NCBI GenBank assembly: GCA_963204915.1
Contig: CAUJHS010000090.1
Location: 62,001 to 126,000 of the forward strand
DNA from: Planctomycetota bacterium
GTDB lineage: Bacteria; Planctomycetota; Planctomycetia; Pirellulales; Pirellulaceae
DNA: 64,000 nt
Direction of reading: 5' to 3'
In this document: one piece after another, positions 18,166 through 27,185 of the stretch
Layout of the letters: the number at the start of each line of letters is the position of its first letter
Numbering within the stretch: the first letter of the stretch is position 1
The notes under the pieces: model-generated
What the model saw: the letters and a program-made list of their open reading frames with translations, nothing else
What the model was told of the DNA's origin: nothing
Databases searched by the model: none
Translations under genes and position numbers: made by a program

Positions 18166-18947
18166 AACCGCATGGCGGTGAAGCCGCCATCGACATAGAT
18201 TTCTGCGCCAGTGATGAAACTGCCGGCCCCACGAGAAACGAATAAAAGTGCAGCGCCAACCAGTTCGTGCGGTTCTCCAAAACGTTTCATGGGCGTTTGA
18301 GCCATGATGTTAGCCACACGTTCCTTATCTAAGATTTGACGATTTTGTTCCGCGGGGAAAAAGCCGGGGCAAAGAACGTTGACGCGGACATTTTTCTCCG
18401 CGTACTCGCGCGCTAAGTTTTTTGTCAGATTCACTACCGCGGCTTTCGACGCAGAGTAGGCAAAGACGCGCGACAATGGCAAGTGAGCCGTAACACTCCC
18501 AATATTCAAGATTGAGCCCCCGCGCGATTGTTTGGACATCTGCGGAGCAAACACTTGGCAGCCAAGATGCGTTGCCGTTAGGTTCGTATCGATCACTCGA
18601 CGCCAGTCTTCCATGCTTACTTGTTCATAGGGTGTTGCTGAATTGACGCCCGCACAATTCACCAAGATATCGACTTGCCCAAACCGATCGACCGTTTCCT
18701 GCAACAGCTGTTGAAGCGAAGCTTCAGATTCAACGTTAACGGGCAGATATGTCGCCTTCCCATGTAGGCGCTCGATCTTCTCGACGCACTCGCGCCCGCG
18801 TTGTTCGGACCGTCCCGCAACAACGACCGCAGCGCCAGCCTGTGCGAGTCCTATGGCCAGTCCGCCGCCCAGCACCCCTGTACCGCCGATTACGACGGCC
18901 ACTTGGCCATCGAGTCCAAAGAGTTCTTGAAGAAAGGCGCTGTCCAT
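18162..18947 (-). CDS. SDR-family sugar(-acid) dehydrogenase
   Basis: The 261-residue classical short-chain dehydrogenase has the nucleotide-binding GGTGVLGGGLA, the NAG-like DILVNCAGVNS and the catalytic YSASK. It ends with the family-typical GAEIYVDGGFTAMRF. Sequence style is closest to gluconate 5-dehydrogenase or D-mannonate oxidoreductase-type enzymes. It lies 45 bp downstream of gnd and overlaps the first amidohydrolase by 4 bp, supporting a role in hexonate metabolism. The exact substrate is not determinable here. Confidence 0.85.
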   Translation of the reverse strand: MDSAFLQELFGLDGQVAVVIGGTGVLGGGLAIGLAQAGAAVVVAGRSEQRGRECVEKIERLHGKATYLPVNVESEASLQQLLQETVDRFGQVDILVNCAGVNSATPYEQVSMEDWRRVIDTNLTATHLGCQVFAPQMSKQSRGGSILNIGSVTAHLPLSRVFAYSASKAAVVNLTKNLAREYAEKNVRVNVLCPGFFPAEQNRQILDKERVANIMAQTPMKRFGEPHELVGAALLFVSRGAGSFITGAEIYVDGGFTAMRF

Positions 18948-18992
18948 AGAATAAAAACTCGACTGCCAAAAATTGCGTTGTACGAGCGTGAT

Positions 18993-20447
18993 TTAGTTCT
19001 CAGGGATCTTCCGTTTATCGAGCCATTCGGTATGGAAAACGCCGTCCTTATCAACACGTTGGTACGTGTGCGCGCCGAAATAATCTCGCTGAGCTTGCAG
19101 TAAATTCGCAGGCAGGCGTGCACGACGAAAACTATCAAAATACGCCAATGCCGTGCTAAACGCCGGGACGGGTAAGCCCATATTCGTCGCGACGACCACG
19201 ACATGCCGCCAAGATCTTTGAGCGTTATGAATCGCTTCCATAAAATAAGGATGCAATAACAAGTTTTCCAGATTTGGTTCTGCGTCGAACGCTTCTTTGA
19301 TGCGGTCCAAGAACTGGGCCCGGATAATACACCCGCCGCGCCAAAGCAATGCGATATCGCCATAGTTCAGCGGCCAGTTGTACTCCTTCGCGGCTAACTG
19401 CATTTGAACATATCCCTGCGCGTAGCTACATATTTTCGACGCGTAAAGGGCTTGCCGCACAGACTCGACGAATTTTTTGCGATCCCCTAACCGTACCGTG
19501 TCATCGAAAGATTCTGGACCTTTCAGCAATTGACTTGCCCGAACTCGCGAATCTTTCATGGCCGACAATGCACGCGCGTAAACTGCTGCCGTGACGAGAG
19601 TGCTCGGCACGCCCAAGTCAAGAGCGTGTTGGCTCATCCACTTTCCTGTCCCCTTTGCGCCGGCGACGTCCAAGATTTTGTCGACAAGATAGCCCTCACC
19701 TTGGTCGTCCTTAACGCTGAAAATGTCGCGCGTGATCTCGATCAAGTAGCTTTGTAACTCACCTTGATTCCACTGCGCAAAAACGTCGTAAAGCTCCTCG
19801 TTCGTCATGCCGAGTGCTTCGCTCAGCATAAAATATGCTTCACAAATCAGCTGCATATCGCCATATTCAATTCCATTGTGAACCATCTTCACATAATGGC
19901 CTGCGCCACGGGGCCCAACCCATTCGCAACAAGGAATATCCTGATTGGGTCCTACTTTAGCGGCAATCGCCTTGAAAATAGGTTCGACGAGCGGCCAGGC
20001 TTGCTCGCTCCCACCGGGCATCATGCTGGGGCCTTTGAGCGCGCCTTCCTCTCCGCCGGAAACGCCCGTGCCAATATACAACAGTCCTTTACTTTCTACG
20101 TACTTTGTGCGGCGCTCTGTGTCGTCGAAGTGTGTATTCCCTCCGTCGATTATCACGTCGCCCGGGGCGAGCAGGGGACCTAGCTGTTCGATGACGGCAT
20201 CGATCGCGGGGCCTGCCTTGATCATCATCATGATTTTGCGAGGCCGCTTCAAATTGGCGACTAAGTCTTCCAAAGTATGACATCCGATGAACCGCTTACC
20301 TTGCGCGCGGCCTCGAATGAACTCTTCCACCTTTTCCGTGGTGCGATTGTAAACTGCAACGCGATATCCCCGACTTTCAATGTTGAGGGCGAGGTTCTCC
20401 CCCATGACCGCGAGGCCCATTAAGCCGATGTCAGCTAAATCGTTCAT
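18993..20447 (-). CDS. gnd: 6-phosphogluconate dehydrogenase (decarboxylating)
   Basis: The 484-residue length is normal for the long form. The N-terminal Rossmann motif is IGLMGLAVMGENLALNI. The substrate region contains GVSGGEEGALKGPSMMPGG and HYVKMVHNGIEYGDMQ, with the catalytic Lys and Asn/Glu residues. The C-terminal HTYQRVDKDGVFHTEW is the family tail. The enzyme converts 6-phosphogluconate to ribulose-5-phosphate and CO2, making NADPH. It lies 87 bp from the PfkB kinase and 45 bp from the SDR, so they are likely one transcript. Confidence 0.95.
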   Translation of the reverse strand: MNDLADIGLMGLAVMGENLALNIESRGYRVAVYNRTTEKVEEFIRGRAQGKRFIGCHTLEDLVANLKRPRKIMMMIKAGPAIDAVIEQLGPLLAPGDVIIDGGNTHFDDTERRTKYVESKGLLYIGTGVSGGEEGALKGPSMMPGGSEQAWPLVEPIFKAIAAKVGPNQDIPCCEWVGPRGAGHYVKMVHNGIEYGDMQLICEAYFMLSEALGMTNEELYDVFAQWNQGELQSYLIEITRDIFSVKDDQGEGYLVDKILDVAGAKGTGKWMSQHALDLGVPSTLVTAAVYARALSAMKDSRVRASQLLKGPESFDDTVRLGDRKKFVESVRQALYASKICSYAQGYVQMQLAAKEYNWPLNYGDIALLWRGGCIIRAQFLDRIKEAFDAEPNLENLLLHPYFMEAIHNAQRSWRHVVVVATNMGLPVPAFSTALAYFDSFRRARLPANLLQAQRDYFGAHTYQRVDKDGVFHTEWLDKRKIPEN

Positions 20448-20534
20448 GTCTTATAGAATTAATAGAAATGCAACGCGGTGCAAAACGCACTTTTGGCAAC
20501 GGGGTATTTGGGTGAAACGAGATCGGCTCGTTGT

Positions 20535-21620
20535 TTACCGTTGAATACGCGCCGATCCGCCTTGCGCAAAAGCTTGCACTTGGTCCAATGTCGCCATGGT
20601 TGTGTCGCCTGGAAAGGTCGTTAACAATGCCCCGTGCGCCCAACCCAATTTGAGCGATTCCTCCATGGATGCGCCGCTAAGCAAACCATAGATGAATCCA
20701 GCCGCAAACCCATCGCCGCCTCCCACGCGATCGAGCACATTCAACTCGCACGTTGGCGCAACATACGTATCTCCCTGCGACCAAGCCACGGCGCTCCACG
20801 CATGGTGATTGGTGCTGTGAACTTCTCGCAAAGTCGTCGCGACGACTTTGACCTGAGGATGGCGTTTTGAAACCTGGTCCATCATGCCGAAAAACACACT
20901 TGGGTCGAGCTTCGACTTAGCTTGAACTTCTGGGCCGGGAATGCCGAGACCTTTTTGCAAATCTTCTTCATTACCAACAAGCACATCCACGTGCTCGACA
21001 ATCCGCTGCACGGTGTCTTGCGCCTTTTCTAAGCCACCTGCTACCTGCCATAACTTCGCTCGAAAATTTAGGTCAAACGAAACCACCGCCCCTGCCGCCT
21101 TTGCCGCCTTCATTCCCGCAATGATCACCTCAGGCGTACTTGGCGATAATGCCGCAAAAATGCCGCCGCTGTGGAACCACCGAACGCCGCCCGCGGTAAT
21201 TGCTGTCCAATCAAAGTCTGTAGGCTGCAGTAGAGCAGCCGCTTCATTACACCGGTTATAGAAAACGACAGGGGCGCGTACTCCAAAACCTTGGTCGCTA
21301 TAAACCGTGGCCATGTTAGGGCCGGTCACGCCGTCATGTTTGTAATTCTTATAGAATGCCCGCACTCCCATGGCACGAACGCGTTCCGCGATGAGATGGC
21401 CAATCGGGTAATCCACCATAGCCGACACGATGCCCGTACGCAGGCTAAAACAGTCTGCCAAGTTCGCGGCAACATTAAATTCGCCGCCGCTCACATGAAT
21501 ACGGCACTCCATCGCCTTACGAAAAGGAATAATGCCGGGATCTAGGCGATGCACTAAGGCGCCCAACGAAAGAAAGTCGAGCGATGCGCTAGAACGAATG
21601 TTCAAACTATGTTGCGGCAT
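20535..21620 (-). CDS. PfkB-family kinase, 2-keto-3-deoxygluconate-kinase-like
   Basis: This is a 361-residue ribokinase-fold sugar kinase. The substrate glycine pair is HVSGGEFNVAANLA near residue 45. VVSFDLNFRAKLW and DVLVGNEEDL are KdgK-type segments. The ATP/catalytic signature reads DRVGGGDGFAAGFIYGL, with the base Asp in GGD; the usual A is G here, as in many KDG kinases. It would phosphorylate 2-keto-3-deoxygluconate or a related ketohexonate. The operon with gnd, an SDR and amidohydrolases supports hexonate catabolism. Confidence 0.82.
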   Translation of the reverse strand: MPQHSLNIRSSASLDFLSLGALVHRLDPGIIPFRKAMECRIHVSGGEFNVAANLADCFSLRTGIVSAMVDYPIGHLIAERVRAMGVRAFYKNYKHDGVTGPNMATVYSDQGFGVRAPVVFYNRCNEAAALLQPTDFDWTAITAGGVRWFHSGGIFAALSPSTPEVIIAGMKAAKAAGAVVSFDLNFRAKLWQVAGGLEKAQDTVQRIVEHVDVLVGNEEDLQKGLGIPGPEVQAKSKLDPSVFFGMMDQVSKRHPQVKVVATTLREVHSTNHHAWSAVAWSQGDTYVAPTCELNVLDRVGGGDGFAAGFIYGLLSGASMEESLKLGWAHGALLTTFPGDTTMATLDQVQAFAQGGSARIQR

Positions 21621-21797
21621 TGGCGTTTCGTTCGTTCTGAAAACTGCAAATTAACCAAGATCACGACAAGGGCGTGTCTGACGGCATGCTTTCCAAACTT
21701 CATGCGTGTGCGCCACCGCTAAGTGAAGCTTTGAAGTTTCGATGATGTTAACACATCACACGAAATCCCAAGGATGCGACGCCCGGAATCTGATAAA

Positions 21798-23003
21798 TCA
21801 ACGGTCAATTTCGCCCATCACGACGTCGAGCGAACCAACAATCGCAGGTACGTCCGCAATCAGACATCCGCGACAAAGTTCATGTGTAACAGAAAGGTTA
21901 CAAAATGAACTGCTTCGAGCGCGCGCACGCCACGGAATCGAGGAACCGTCGCTGACGATGTAAAAACCCATCTGACCGCGCGGACATTCCGTTTCCAAGT
22001 AAGCTTCGCCCTTGGGAAGCTTTTGCGTAAGTTTGATTGGAACTCCCCAATCGCCCGAGGCGGTGCTGTATCGATCAATCGCTTGACGAACCAAGTCAAC
22101 CGATTGCACAACTTCCAACATCCGCACATAAAATCGGTGCCAGCAGTCACCCAGCACGGCCTCGCGCGGCACCGCGGGATACTCGTGATCCTTTGGGTAA
22201 TGTCCGTTTCGTTGGCAGATAATCTCGAACCCGTAACCGTCGTACATGGCGGTATAAAACTCTTCACCGTCACGACGAAGATCATGGTCAACGCCGCTTC
22301 CACGCAATACCGGACCAGTACATCCGTAGTCAATCGCCATTTCGGGCGATAACAGGCCGATTCCCGCCGTACGTTTGACGAAAATGGAGTTACTCGTAAG
22401 TAAGGTATGGTACTCTTGGATGATCGGATCAAATTGATCTAGAAACGCCTCACATCTTTGAAGCCAACCGGGAGGCAGGTCGGCCGTTGCGCCGCCAGGC
22501 GTGATGTAGCTGTAGGTCAATCGCGCTCCGCAGACTTCTTCAAACAGATCAAGGATTCGTTCACGTTCGCGAAACGCATAAAGAAAAGGGCTAAAAGTAC
22601 CTAAATCCAATCCATAGGCGCCCATGCCCACGAGATGACTGGCGATTCGATTCAACTCGACGATAATGACCCGCAAATGCCGAGCTTTTTCGGAAATCGG
22701 GTGGCGCAACAGTTTCTCGACCGTTAACGCCCAGCCGAGGTTCATATTCATCGCCGCCAGGTAGTCCATTCGATCCGTATAGGGGATCCATTGACGCGGC
22801 GTAAGGTTTTCACCAATCTTCTCCGCACATCGGTGGAGATACCCGATATGAGGCTCGACTTCCGAGACGATTTCACCATCAGTGCGTAGCACCAACCGTA
22901 GCACGCCGTGCGTGCTCGGATGTTGAGGCCCCATGTTCACGAGCATTTCGTCCGTTCGGACGTCGAATTCGATGATTCTTGGATCGCCGACGTGCGTTGC
23001 CAT
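21798..23003 (-). CDS. nuoD: NADH-quinone oxidoreductase subunit D
   Basis: This is the 49-kDa-type subunit of complex I, 401 residues, normal length. Landmarks are MGPQHPSTHGVLRL, HIGYLHRCAEKIGE and RMDYLAAMNMN, which line the quinone site. VFKRT is present as IFVKRTAGIG, and the C-terminal CPRGQMGFYIVSDG is typical. The protein ends VVMGEIDR as in other NuoD proteins. It is downstream of nuoC with a 178-bp gap. It would sit in the peripheral arm next to NuoB, whose gene is not in this cluster. Confidence 0.96.
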   Translation of the reverse strand: MATHVGDPRIIEFDVRTDEMLVNMGPQHPSTHGVLRLVLRTDGEIVSEVEPHIGYLHRCAEKIGENLTPRQWIPYTDRMDYLAAMNMNLGWALTVEKLLRHPISEKARHLRVIIVELNRIASHLVGMGAYGLDLGTFSPFLYAFRERERILDLFEEVCGARLTYSYITPGGATADLPPGWLQRCEAFLDQFDPIIQEYHTLLTSNSIFVKRTAGIGLLSPEMAIDYGCTGPVLRGSGVDHDLRRDGEEFYTAMYDGYGFEIICQRNGHYPKDHEYPAVPREAVLGDCWHRFYVRMLEVVQSVDLVRQAIDRYSTASGDWGVPIKLTQKLPKGEAYLETECPRGQMGFYIVSDGSSIPWRARARSSSFCNLSVTHELCRGCLIADVPAIVGSLDVVMGEIDR

Positions 23004-23181
23004 GTTGAGAGATTCTGCAGTGCGAACGAAAAATGTGAATTTTTATAGAAGCTTGCTAATAGGGCGTCGAAACGAACAACCGCGGCGGCTTTCGTCAACC
23101 GCCGCTGCAATCTCACCTGGAGTCGTCCCTCGCTCTAACCAGGTAATTCTCGCAAAATTCGACGCGGTCGACACAAAGCGA

Positions 23182-23712
23182 CTAACGGCCCCGAATGCCA
23201 TGGTATTCCAAGGGCATTTCATAATCGCGTCGGAGCGGAAAGCCAACCCAGTCCTCAGGGCACAAAATCCTACGAAGATTAGGATGTCCAGTGAACATCA
23301 CTCCGCTCAAGTCAAAAACTTCGCGTTCATGCCAATCCGCGGTGCGCCACACACCCACGACACTTGGAACTTCCGGGGGCTCGCCCGTTACTCCATCTCG
23401 CCAACGAGGCAAAAGAACCTTCAGCACAAGCGAATGTTTATGGCGAATACTTGAGAGGTGATACACTACCTCTAAGTGCGGCTCGAATCCGGCTTTTGCG
23501 GCCTTCTTTGGATCCGGTTCGAAATAGTCAACGCCACTGATGCAGTTGAGCATGTCAAACCGCAGGTCTGGCTCGTCGCGCAAATATCGGCAAACCGCCA
23601 GCAATCCCGCAGGCGAAACTTCAATCCAAGGGTCAATTGCTTCGAGATTGGCACGGCGAATCTCGTCGCCAAATTTACTCGACAATCGATTGAGAAAGTT
23701 CTCTCCACTCAT
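23182..23712 (-). CDS. nuoC: NADH-quinone oxidoreductase subunit C
   Basis: The start at MSGENFLNRL (23712) gives 176 residues; a longer frame extends into nuoA but reads unrelated sequence, so I exclude it. Diagnostic segments are the NCISGVDY motif, VYHLSSI and the C-terminal TADWHEREVFDLSGV, followed by LRRILCPEDWVGFPLRRDY. This is the 30-kDa peripheral-arm subunit of complex I. It starts 37 bp after the stop of nuoA, a position normally occupied by nuoB. Confidence 0.94.
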   Translation of the reverse strand: MSGENFLNRLSSKFGDEIRRANLEAIDPWIEVSPAGLLAVCRYLRDEPDLRFDMLNCISGVDYFEPDPKKAAKAGFEPHLEVVYHLSSIRHKHSLVLKVLLPRWRDGVTGEPPEVPSVVGVWRTADWHEREVFDLSGVMFTGHPNLRRILCPEDWVGFPLRRDYEMPLEYHGIRGR

Positions 23713-23749
23713 ATTATTGTTTCGCTTGTACGCGTTTAACCGACCAAGG

Positions 23750-24373
23750 TCATGCAGAGAGGGCAGGCTCGTCAACCACATCCCCACTCGCCGCGCGCAT
23801 GGGCCCTCTCGCGCGTTCTTGACTGACGGCACGTACCCAATCCAAGTCGCCTCGTTTCCAAACGTAGAAAAATCCCGTCATAAGTACGCCAAAGAATACA
23901 GCAATGTCGAGCATCGACATCCACGCGAGACGACGAGCGCCCTCACGGATGCTGGCCGAAGACTCAGCCGCCGTTGCACCGGCGGGCAGCGCGGGTGCGC
24001 CTACACCCAACTCATGAAAAACATGTCGAGCATGGACCGACATTTCGCCATCGGCCGCCGTGACTTGGGCCTGCGGGTCGGCCAACATATTTGCTTTCCC
24101 AAACACGGTGGCCCAAGGAAAAAACAGCGCGACTTCCACATCGAAAATTATGAAGAGTAACGCAACGACGTAAAACCTCAAATCAAACTGAACGAAACTT
24201 GAACCGATGGTCGGCTCGCCACACTCATAAATCTCAGCCTTTTCTTTGTGCGGATTCACTGGCCGGACAAGGCGCCCGACTAATAAATTGACCAGCAAGA
24301 ACAAGATCCCGACCGAAACAAACAAAGCCAAATAGGCCACAATACCCAACGATGAAGAGAACGCCTCCGACAT
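23750..24373 (-). CDS. nuoA: NADH-quinone oxidoreductase subunit A with an enlarged loop
   Basis: The 207-residue membrane subunit has three transmembrane helices. The canonical loop KAEIYECGEPTIGSSF and the second helix FYVVALLFIIFDVEVALFFPWA are clear. Between helices 2 and 3 lies an insertion of about 50-60 residues (Ala/Glu/His-rich, including EMSVHARHVFHELG) that E. coli NuoA (~147 residues) lacks. A ~30-residue tail follows helix 3. It heads the nuoA-nuoC-nuoD run. Confidence 0.93.
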   Translation of the reverse strand: MSEAFSSSLGIVAYLALFVSVGILFLLVNLLVGRLVRPVNPHKEKAEIYECGEPTIGSSFVQFDLRFYVVALLFIIFDVEVALFFPWATVFGKANMLADPQAQVTAADGEMSVHARHVFHELGVGAPALPAGATAAESSASIREGARRLAWMSMLDIAVFFGVLMTGFFYVWKRGDLDWVRAVSQERARGPMRAASGDVVDEPALSA

Positions 24374-24656
24374 AGAGTAAGGACCTTATGCGAAAATGCA
24401 TCAACACACTAATTGCCGCATTTTAGAGGGCGCGTCGCCGTTTGCAAGGCGGTATTAACTCCGTTAGCGTTGTCGAATGCTGGAGTGCGTTACTATACGC
24501 TCATGCCAATCAATCGCATGGTCGCCGTGCGTTTAACTTGTTCCGCCGTTGACGTCTGGCGCAAACCCATGCTAGATTTTGTCCCCGTCCCAACGATGGG
24601 GCGAACTACCAGGCTCATCCGTTTATCTTAAAATATTTAGTGGAGGCGTGTATCCT

Positions 24657-24842
24657 GTGAGCATCAGCGAACGCAAGAAGGAAATCAAACGTCGTCGTCA
24701 TCGCCGTCGCAAACTTGAACACTGGAAGGCGAAACTGGTTAAATCCAGCCCTGCTGAGCGCGCCGCGATTGCAGAAAAAATCCGTCTACTCACGCCTGGC
24801 GCCGATCAAATCCTTGTGGCGCTGAACTTGGAAGACCAGTAG
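24657..24842 (+). CDS. Small basic DUF6800-like protein
   Basis: I place the start at GTG 24657, with GGAGG at 24642-24646 about 10 bp upstream, giving 61 residues. The sequence opens with ISERKKEIKRRRHRRRK and ends in SPAERAAIAEKIRLLTPGADQIL. This composition matches small uncharacterised planctomycete proteins of the DUF6800 type. The extremely basic N-terminus suggests RNA or ribosome binding, which is a guess. It stands alone, convergent with yidD. Confidence 0.7.
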   Translation: MSISERKKEIKRRRHRRRKLEHWKAKLVKSSPAERAAIAEKIRLLTPGADQILVALNLEDQ

Positions 24843-24877
24843 GCTTTTGCCGGCAAACAACACGGCGCGGGGTCGCA

Positions 24878-25117
24878 TTACGGCGGATCGAATCCACCTG
24901 GCGTGAATGGATTGCAACGGCAAATGCGCCACATGCCGCGCAACGCACCCCGGATTGCTCCATACTTCCTGACAGACTGTATAAAGTAACTGCTGCACGA
25001 GGGAACGAAGCGGCAGTTTTGGCCCAAGAGCGGACTAAGAAAAATCTGATAACAACGGACGGCGCCGATCAGCACGAGTCCAGGCAGTTTTTCAATTGTG
25101 CGCCAATAAGGGCTCAT
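24878..25117 (-). CDS. yidD: Membrane protein insertion efficiency factor
   Basis: This is a 79-residue protein with the family core: IRCYQ-type AVRCYQIFLSPLLGQNCRFVP, then SCSSYFIQSVRKYGAIRGAL and the C-terminal CRCNPFTPGGFDPP. YidD assists YidC-dependent insertion of membrane proteins. It follows rnpA after 40 bp, the usual order. yidC and rpmH are not adjacent here. Confidence 0.94.
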   Translation of the reverse strand: MSPYWRTIEKLPGLVLIGAVRCYQIFLSPLLGQNCRFVPSCSSYFIQSVRKYGAIRGALRGMWRICRCNPFTPGGFDPP

Positions 25118-25157
25118 GGAGGCTTACCCTGTATGCTCCTACCTGAGTCGCGCACGG

Positions 25158-25532
25158 TTAGGGCTGGCGTGACGAGGAATGCTTTAATAATTTACGCTGC
25201 AACCGAGTAGCAAGCTGCGGCAGCGATTTTACCAAGGTTTGAAACACCGGTTCGACGCCGCGCTTGGGAATTACTACAACATCAAGACCGATGGGCCATT
25301 GAGTACGTCCCACGCGAAACGCTTCTCGCAAGATACGCTTCCACCGGTTACGCACAACCGCATTGCCAACTTTTCGAGAAACCGATAAGCCGATTCGGGA
25401 GTAGGACAAACCGTTCTCACGGCCGTAAATGATTGTCGACTCATCAGCGACGGAAACCTTCTTGTCAAAAACAGACTTAAACTGCTCAGCATTTATCAGT
25501 CGAGCCACTCTTGCAAATGCCTGATTGCTCAT
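25158..25532 (-). CDS. rnpA: Ribonuclease P protein component
   Basis: The 124-residue basic protein has the RNR signature RNRWKRILREAFR and the preceding GLSVSRKVGNAVV. It begins with the Phe-containing QAFARVARLINAEQF, matching the central cleft that contacts the tRNA leader. It partners with RNase P RNA in tRNA 5' maturation. In most bacteria rpmH lies directly upstream; the 128 bp upstream here encode no L34-like peptide. Confidence 0.92.
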   Translation of the reverse strand: MSNQAFARVARLINAEQFKSVFDKKVSVADESTIIYGRENGLSYSRIGLSVSRKVGNAVVRNRWKRILREAFRVGRTQWPIGLDVVVIPKRGVEPVFQTLVKSLPQLATRLQRKLLKHSSSRQP

Positions 25533-25660
25533 TGGAAAAACTCAAGCGAACTTACCAACTCGTCCCACTTAGTACGAATAATTCGAGACTGCAAACTTCA
25601 ATGGCTTGACACGTCATGTTGAATTCGGTCCTCAATATTTGAATCAATTTGCTGTGTCGA

Positions 25661-25999
25661 TCAATTGCGGTCTTTTTCTTCGCGGACGATCCGCCGCGAC
25701 GCCCAATCGTCTGGGTCAATCGCATTTTTTTTGCGGTCTTCAAATAATACCGGGGGGCGGTTCGCATAGTTCCGCGCCCAACGTGCTCCTAACCACGTTA
25801 GAAACATCAACGCAAACATTAGAATGATCAAGCCCGTGAGGGCGGCTAAGACATTGACGCGGGTAATAGGATCCAGGCGTTCGATCGGCAATTGCGGGTC
25901 CTTTCGCAATTGGGCAAAGGTGAACCACAATGCGTGATACAACCCCGCAGCGGCGCACGAGGGTCCGGTCGGCCAGATCGCCAAAATCACGGTCACCAT
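25661..25999 (-). CDS. Small membrane protein (two predicted helices)
   Basis: This 112-residue protein has a weakly hydrophobic N-terminus and one strong transmembrane helix, VNVLAALTGLIILMFALMFLTWLG. A basic cytoplasmic tail includes RRIVREEKD. It matches no family I can name. Its ATG overlaps the dnaJ-like stop by 7 bp, so the two are likely co-translated, perhaps hinting at a link between the chaperone and the membrane. Confidence 0.6.
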   Translation of the reverse strand: MVTVILAIWPTGPSCAAAGLYHALWFTFAQLRKDPQLPIERLDPITRVNVLAALTGLIILMFALMFLTWLGARWARNYANRPPVLFEDRKKNAIDPDDWASRRIVREEKDRN

Positions 26000-26940
26000 T
26001 TCAGGTCAAGGCGCGGATTAAACTCGTGTCGTTGATCGAACTTGCGGATTAGCTCGCGGTCCTTCTCATCGAGTTGTGAAGGTAAGACGATTTGGAGCTC
26101 AGCAAATAGATCGCCTTGCGAACCGTCGGGAAATTGAACGCCATACCCTTTTACGCGGAGTCTGCGCCCGCTTGACGTTCGGGGAGGCACCGTGAGTGTA
26201 ATTGTTCCTTTAGGTGTAGGTAGGTCGACCTTAGCTCCCAATGCTGCTTCGGCCAACGAGATCGGTACCCGAACTTCCAGGTTTTTGCCTTTCCGCTCGA
26301 ACCACGCGTGCAACGCTACGTGAACGATGACGATCAAGTCACCCGCAGGTCCACCTCGCGGACCAGGTTCTCCTTGACCACGTAAACGAATTTTCTTTCC
26401 GTCTTCGATTCCCATCGGAACCTTAACCGTAATGGTTTCTACCTCTCCTGAAGGGCGCTGGAGTGATAAACGCACCTCTCCTCCCGTAATGGCGGTCTGA
26501 AACGGGATCTCAATTTCATGCCGAATATCTGGCCCTTTGCGACTCGTAGCTCCTCGGCGTCCGCGCGGTGCGCCCGTAAACTGGGAGAAAAAATCGCCAA
26601 AACCTCCTCCCGGCTGGCCGCCAAAAATCTGACTAAAGTCGAAGTCGTCAAAATTTACATTGCCCGCGTCAGTCGTCCACTGTGGGCCAGCTCCACCTGC
26701 CGCCCCTGCGGCGGCGTACCGCTCAAAGTCCAAACCAAACTTGTTGTAAAGCTCTCGTTTGTCCTTATCGTTAAGGACTTCGTACGCGCGCTGGATCTTT
26801 TGGAATTTCTCTTTTGCTGTTTTGTCGTCCGGATTTAAGTCCGGATGGTGTTTTCGCGCTAACTCGCGATAAGCCTTCTGAATATCGGCTTGCGATGCAT
26901 CACGGGACAATCCTAGGGTCTTGTAGAAATCCTCGGCCAT
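25993..26940 (-). CDS. DnaJ-like co-chaperone, CbpA type
   Basis: The 315-residue protein begins with a J domain (DFYKTLGLSRDASQADIQKAYRELARKHHPD, with the HPD motif). A Gly/Ala/Phe-rich linker follows (FGGQPGGGFGDFFSQF). The zinc-finger CxxCxGxG repeats of true DnaJ are absent, and the C-terminal substrate-binding domains follow directly, ending in a DEKDRELIRKFDQ-like helix. This is the CbpA/DnaJ class B arrangement. It would stimulate DnaK ATPase and deliver clients. Confidence 0.9.
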   Translation of the reverse strand: MAEDFYKTLGLSRDASQADIQKAYRELARKHHPDLNPDDKTAKEKFQKIQRAYEVLNDKDKRELYNKFGLDFERYAAAGAAGGAGPQWTTDAGNVNFDDFDFSQIFGGQPGGGFGDFFSQFTGAPRGRRGATSRKGPDIRHEIEIPFQTAITGGEVRLSLQRPSGEVETITVKVPMGIEDGKKIRLRGQGEPGPRGGPAGDLIVIVHVALHAWFERKGKNLEVRVPISLAEAALGAKVDLPTPKGTITLTVPPRTSSGRRLRVKGYGVQFPDGSQGDLFAELQIVLPSQLDEKDRELIRKFDQRHEFNPRLDLKW

Positions 26941-27185
26941 CGGTGCCTATTTCGCGTGTGCCAACCGGCGATTGCCGCAATCAGTTCGCTCCAAAACTCA
27001 TTCTACGAACGAAATGACCAAACCAGCAAGATAAGCGAATTGGGAACGAACGCCGCGTGGCAAGTGATGCGAGGCCGAAACGCTCGAATCATGTAGCTTG
27101 GATAGCGCCAACACTACAAGCCGCAAGTCGGCATGATCTACTCATCAAGTTGTTTATCTAAAACATTTTTAACAACACACGATAC

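Noticed and set aside
23713-23832. Longer nuoC start
   Set aside because: The extra N-terminal 40 residues overlap nuoA and read unlike NuoC; the MSGENFLNRL start fits the family length.
25552-25767. Possible rpmH (L34) before rnpA
   Set aside because: The translation lacks the KRTxQPSxxKRxRxHGFR pattern of L34 and overlaps the membrane-protein gene.
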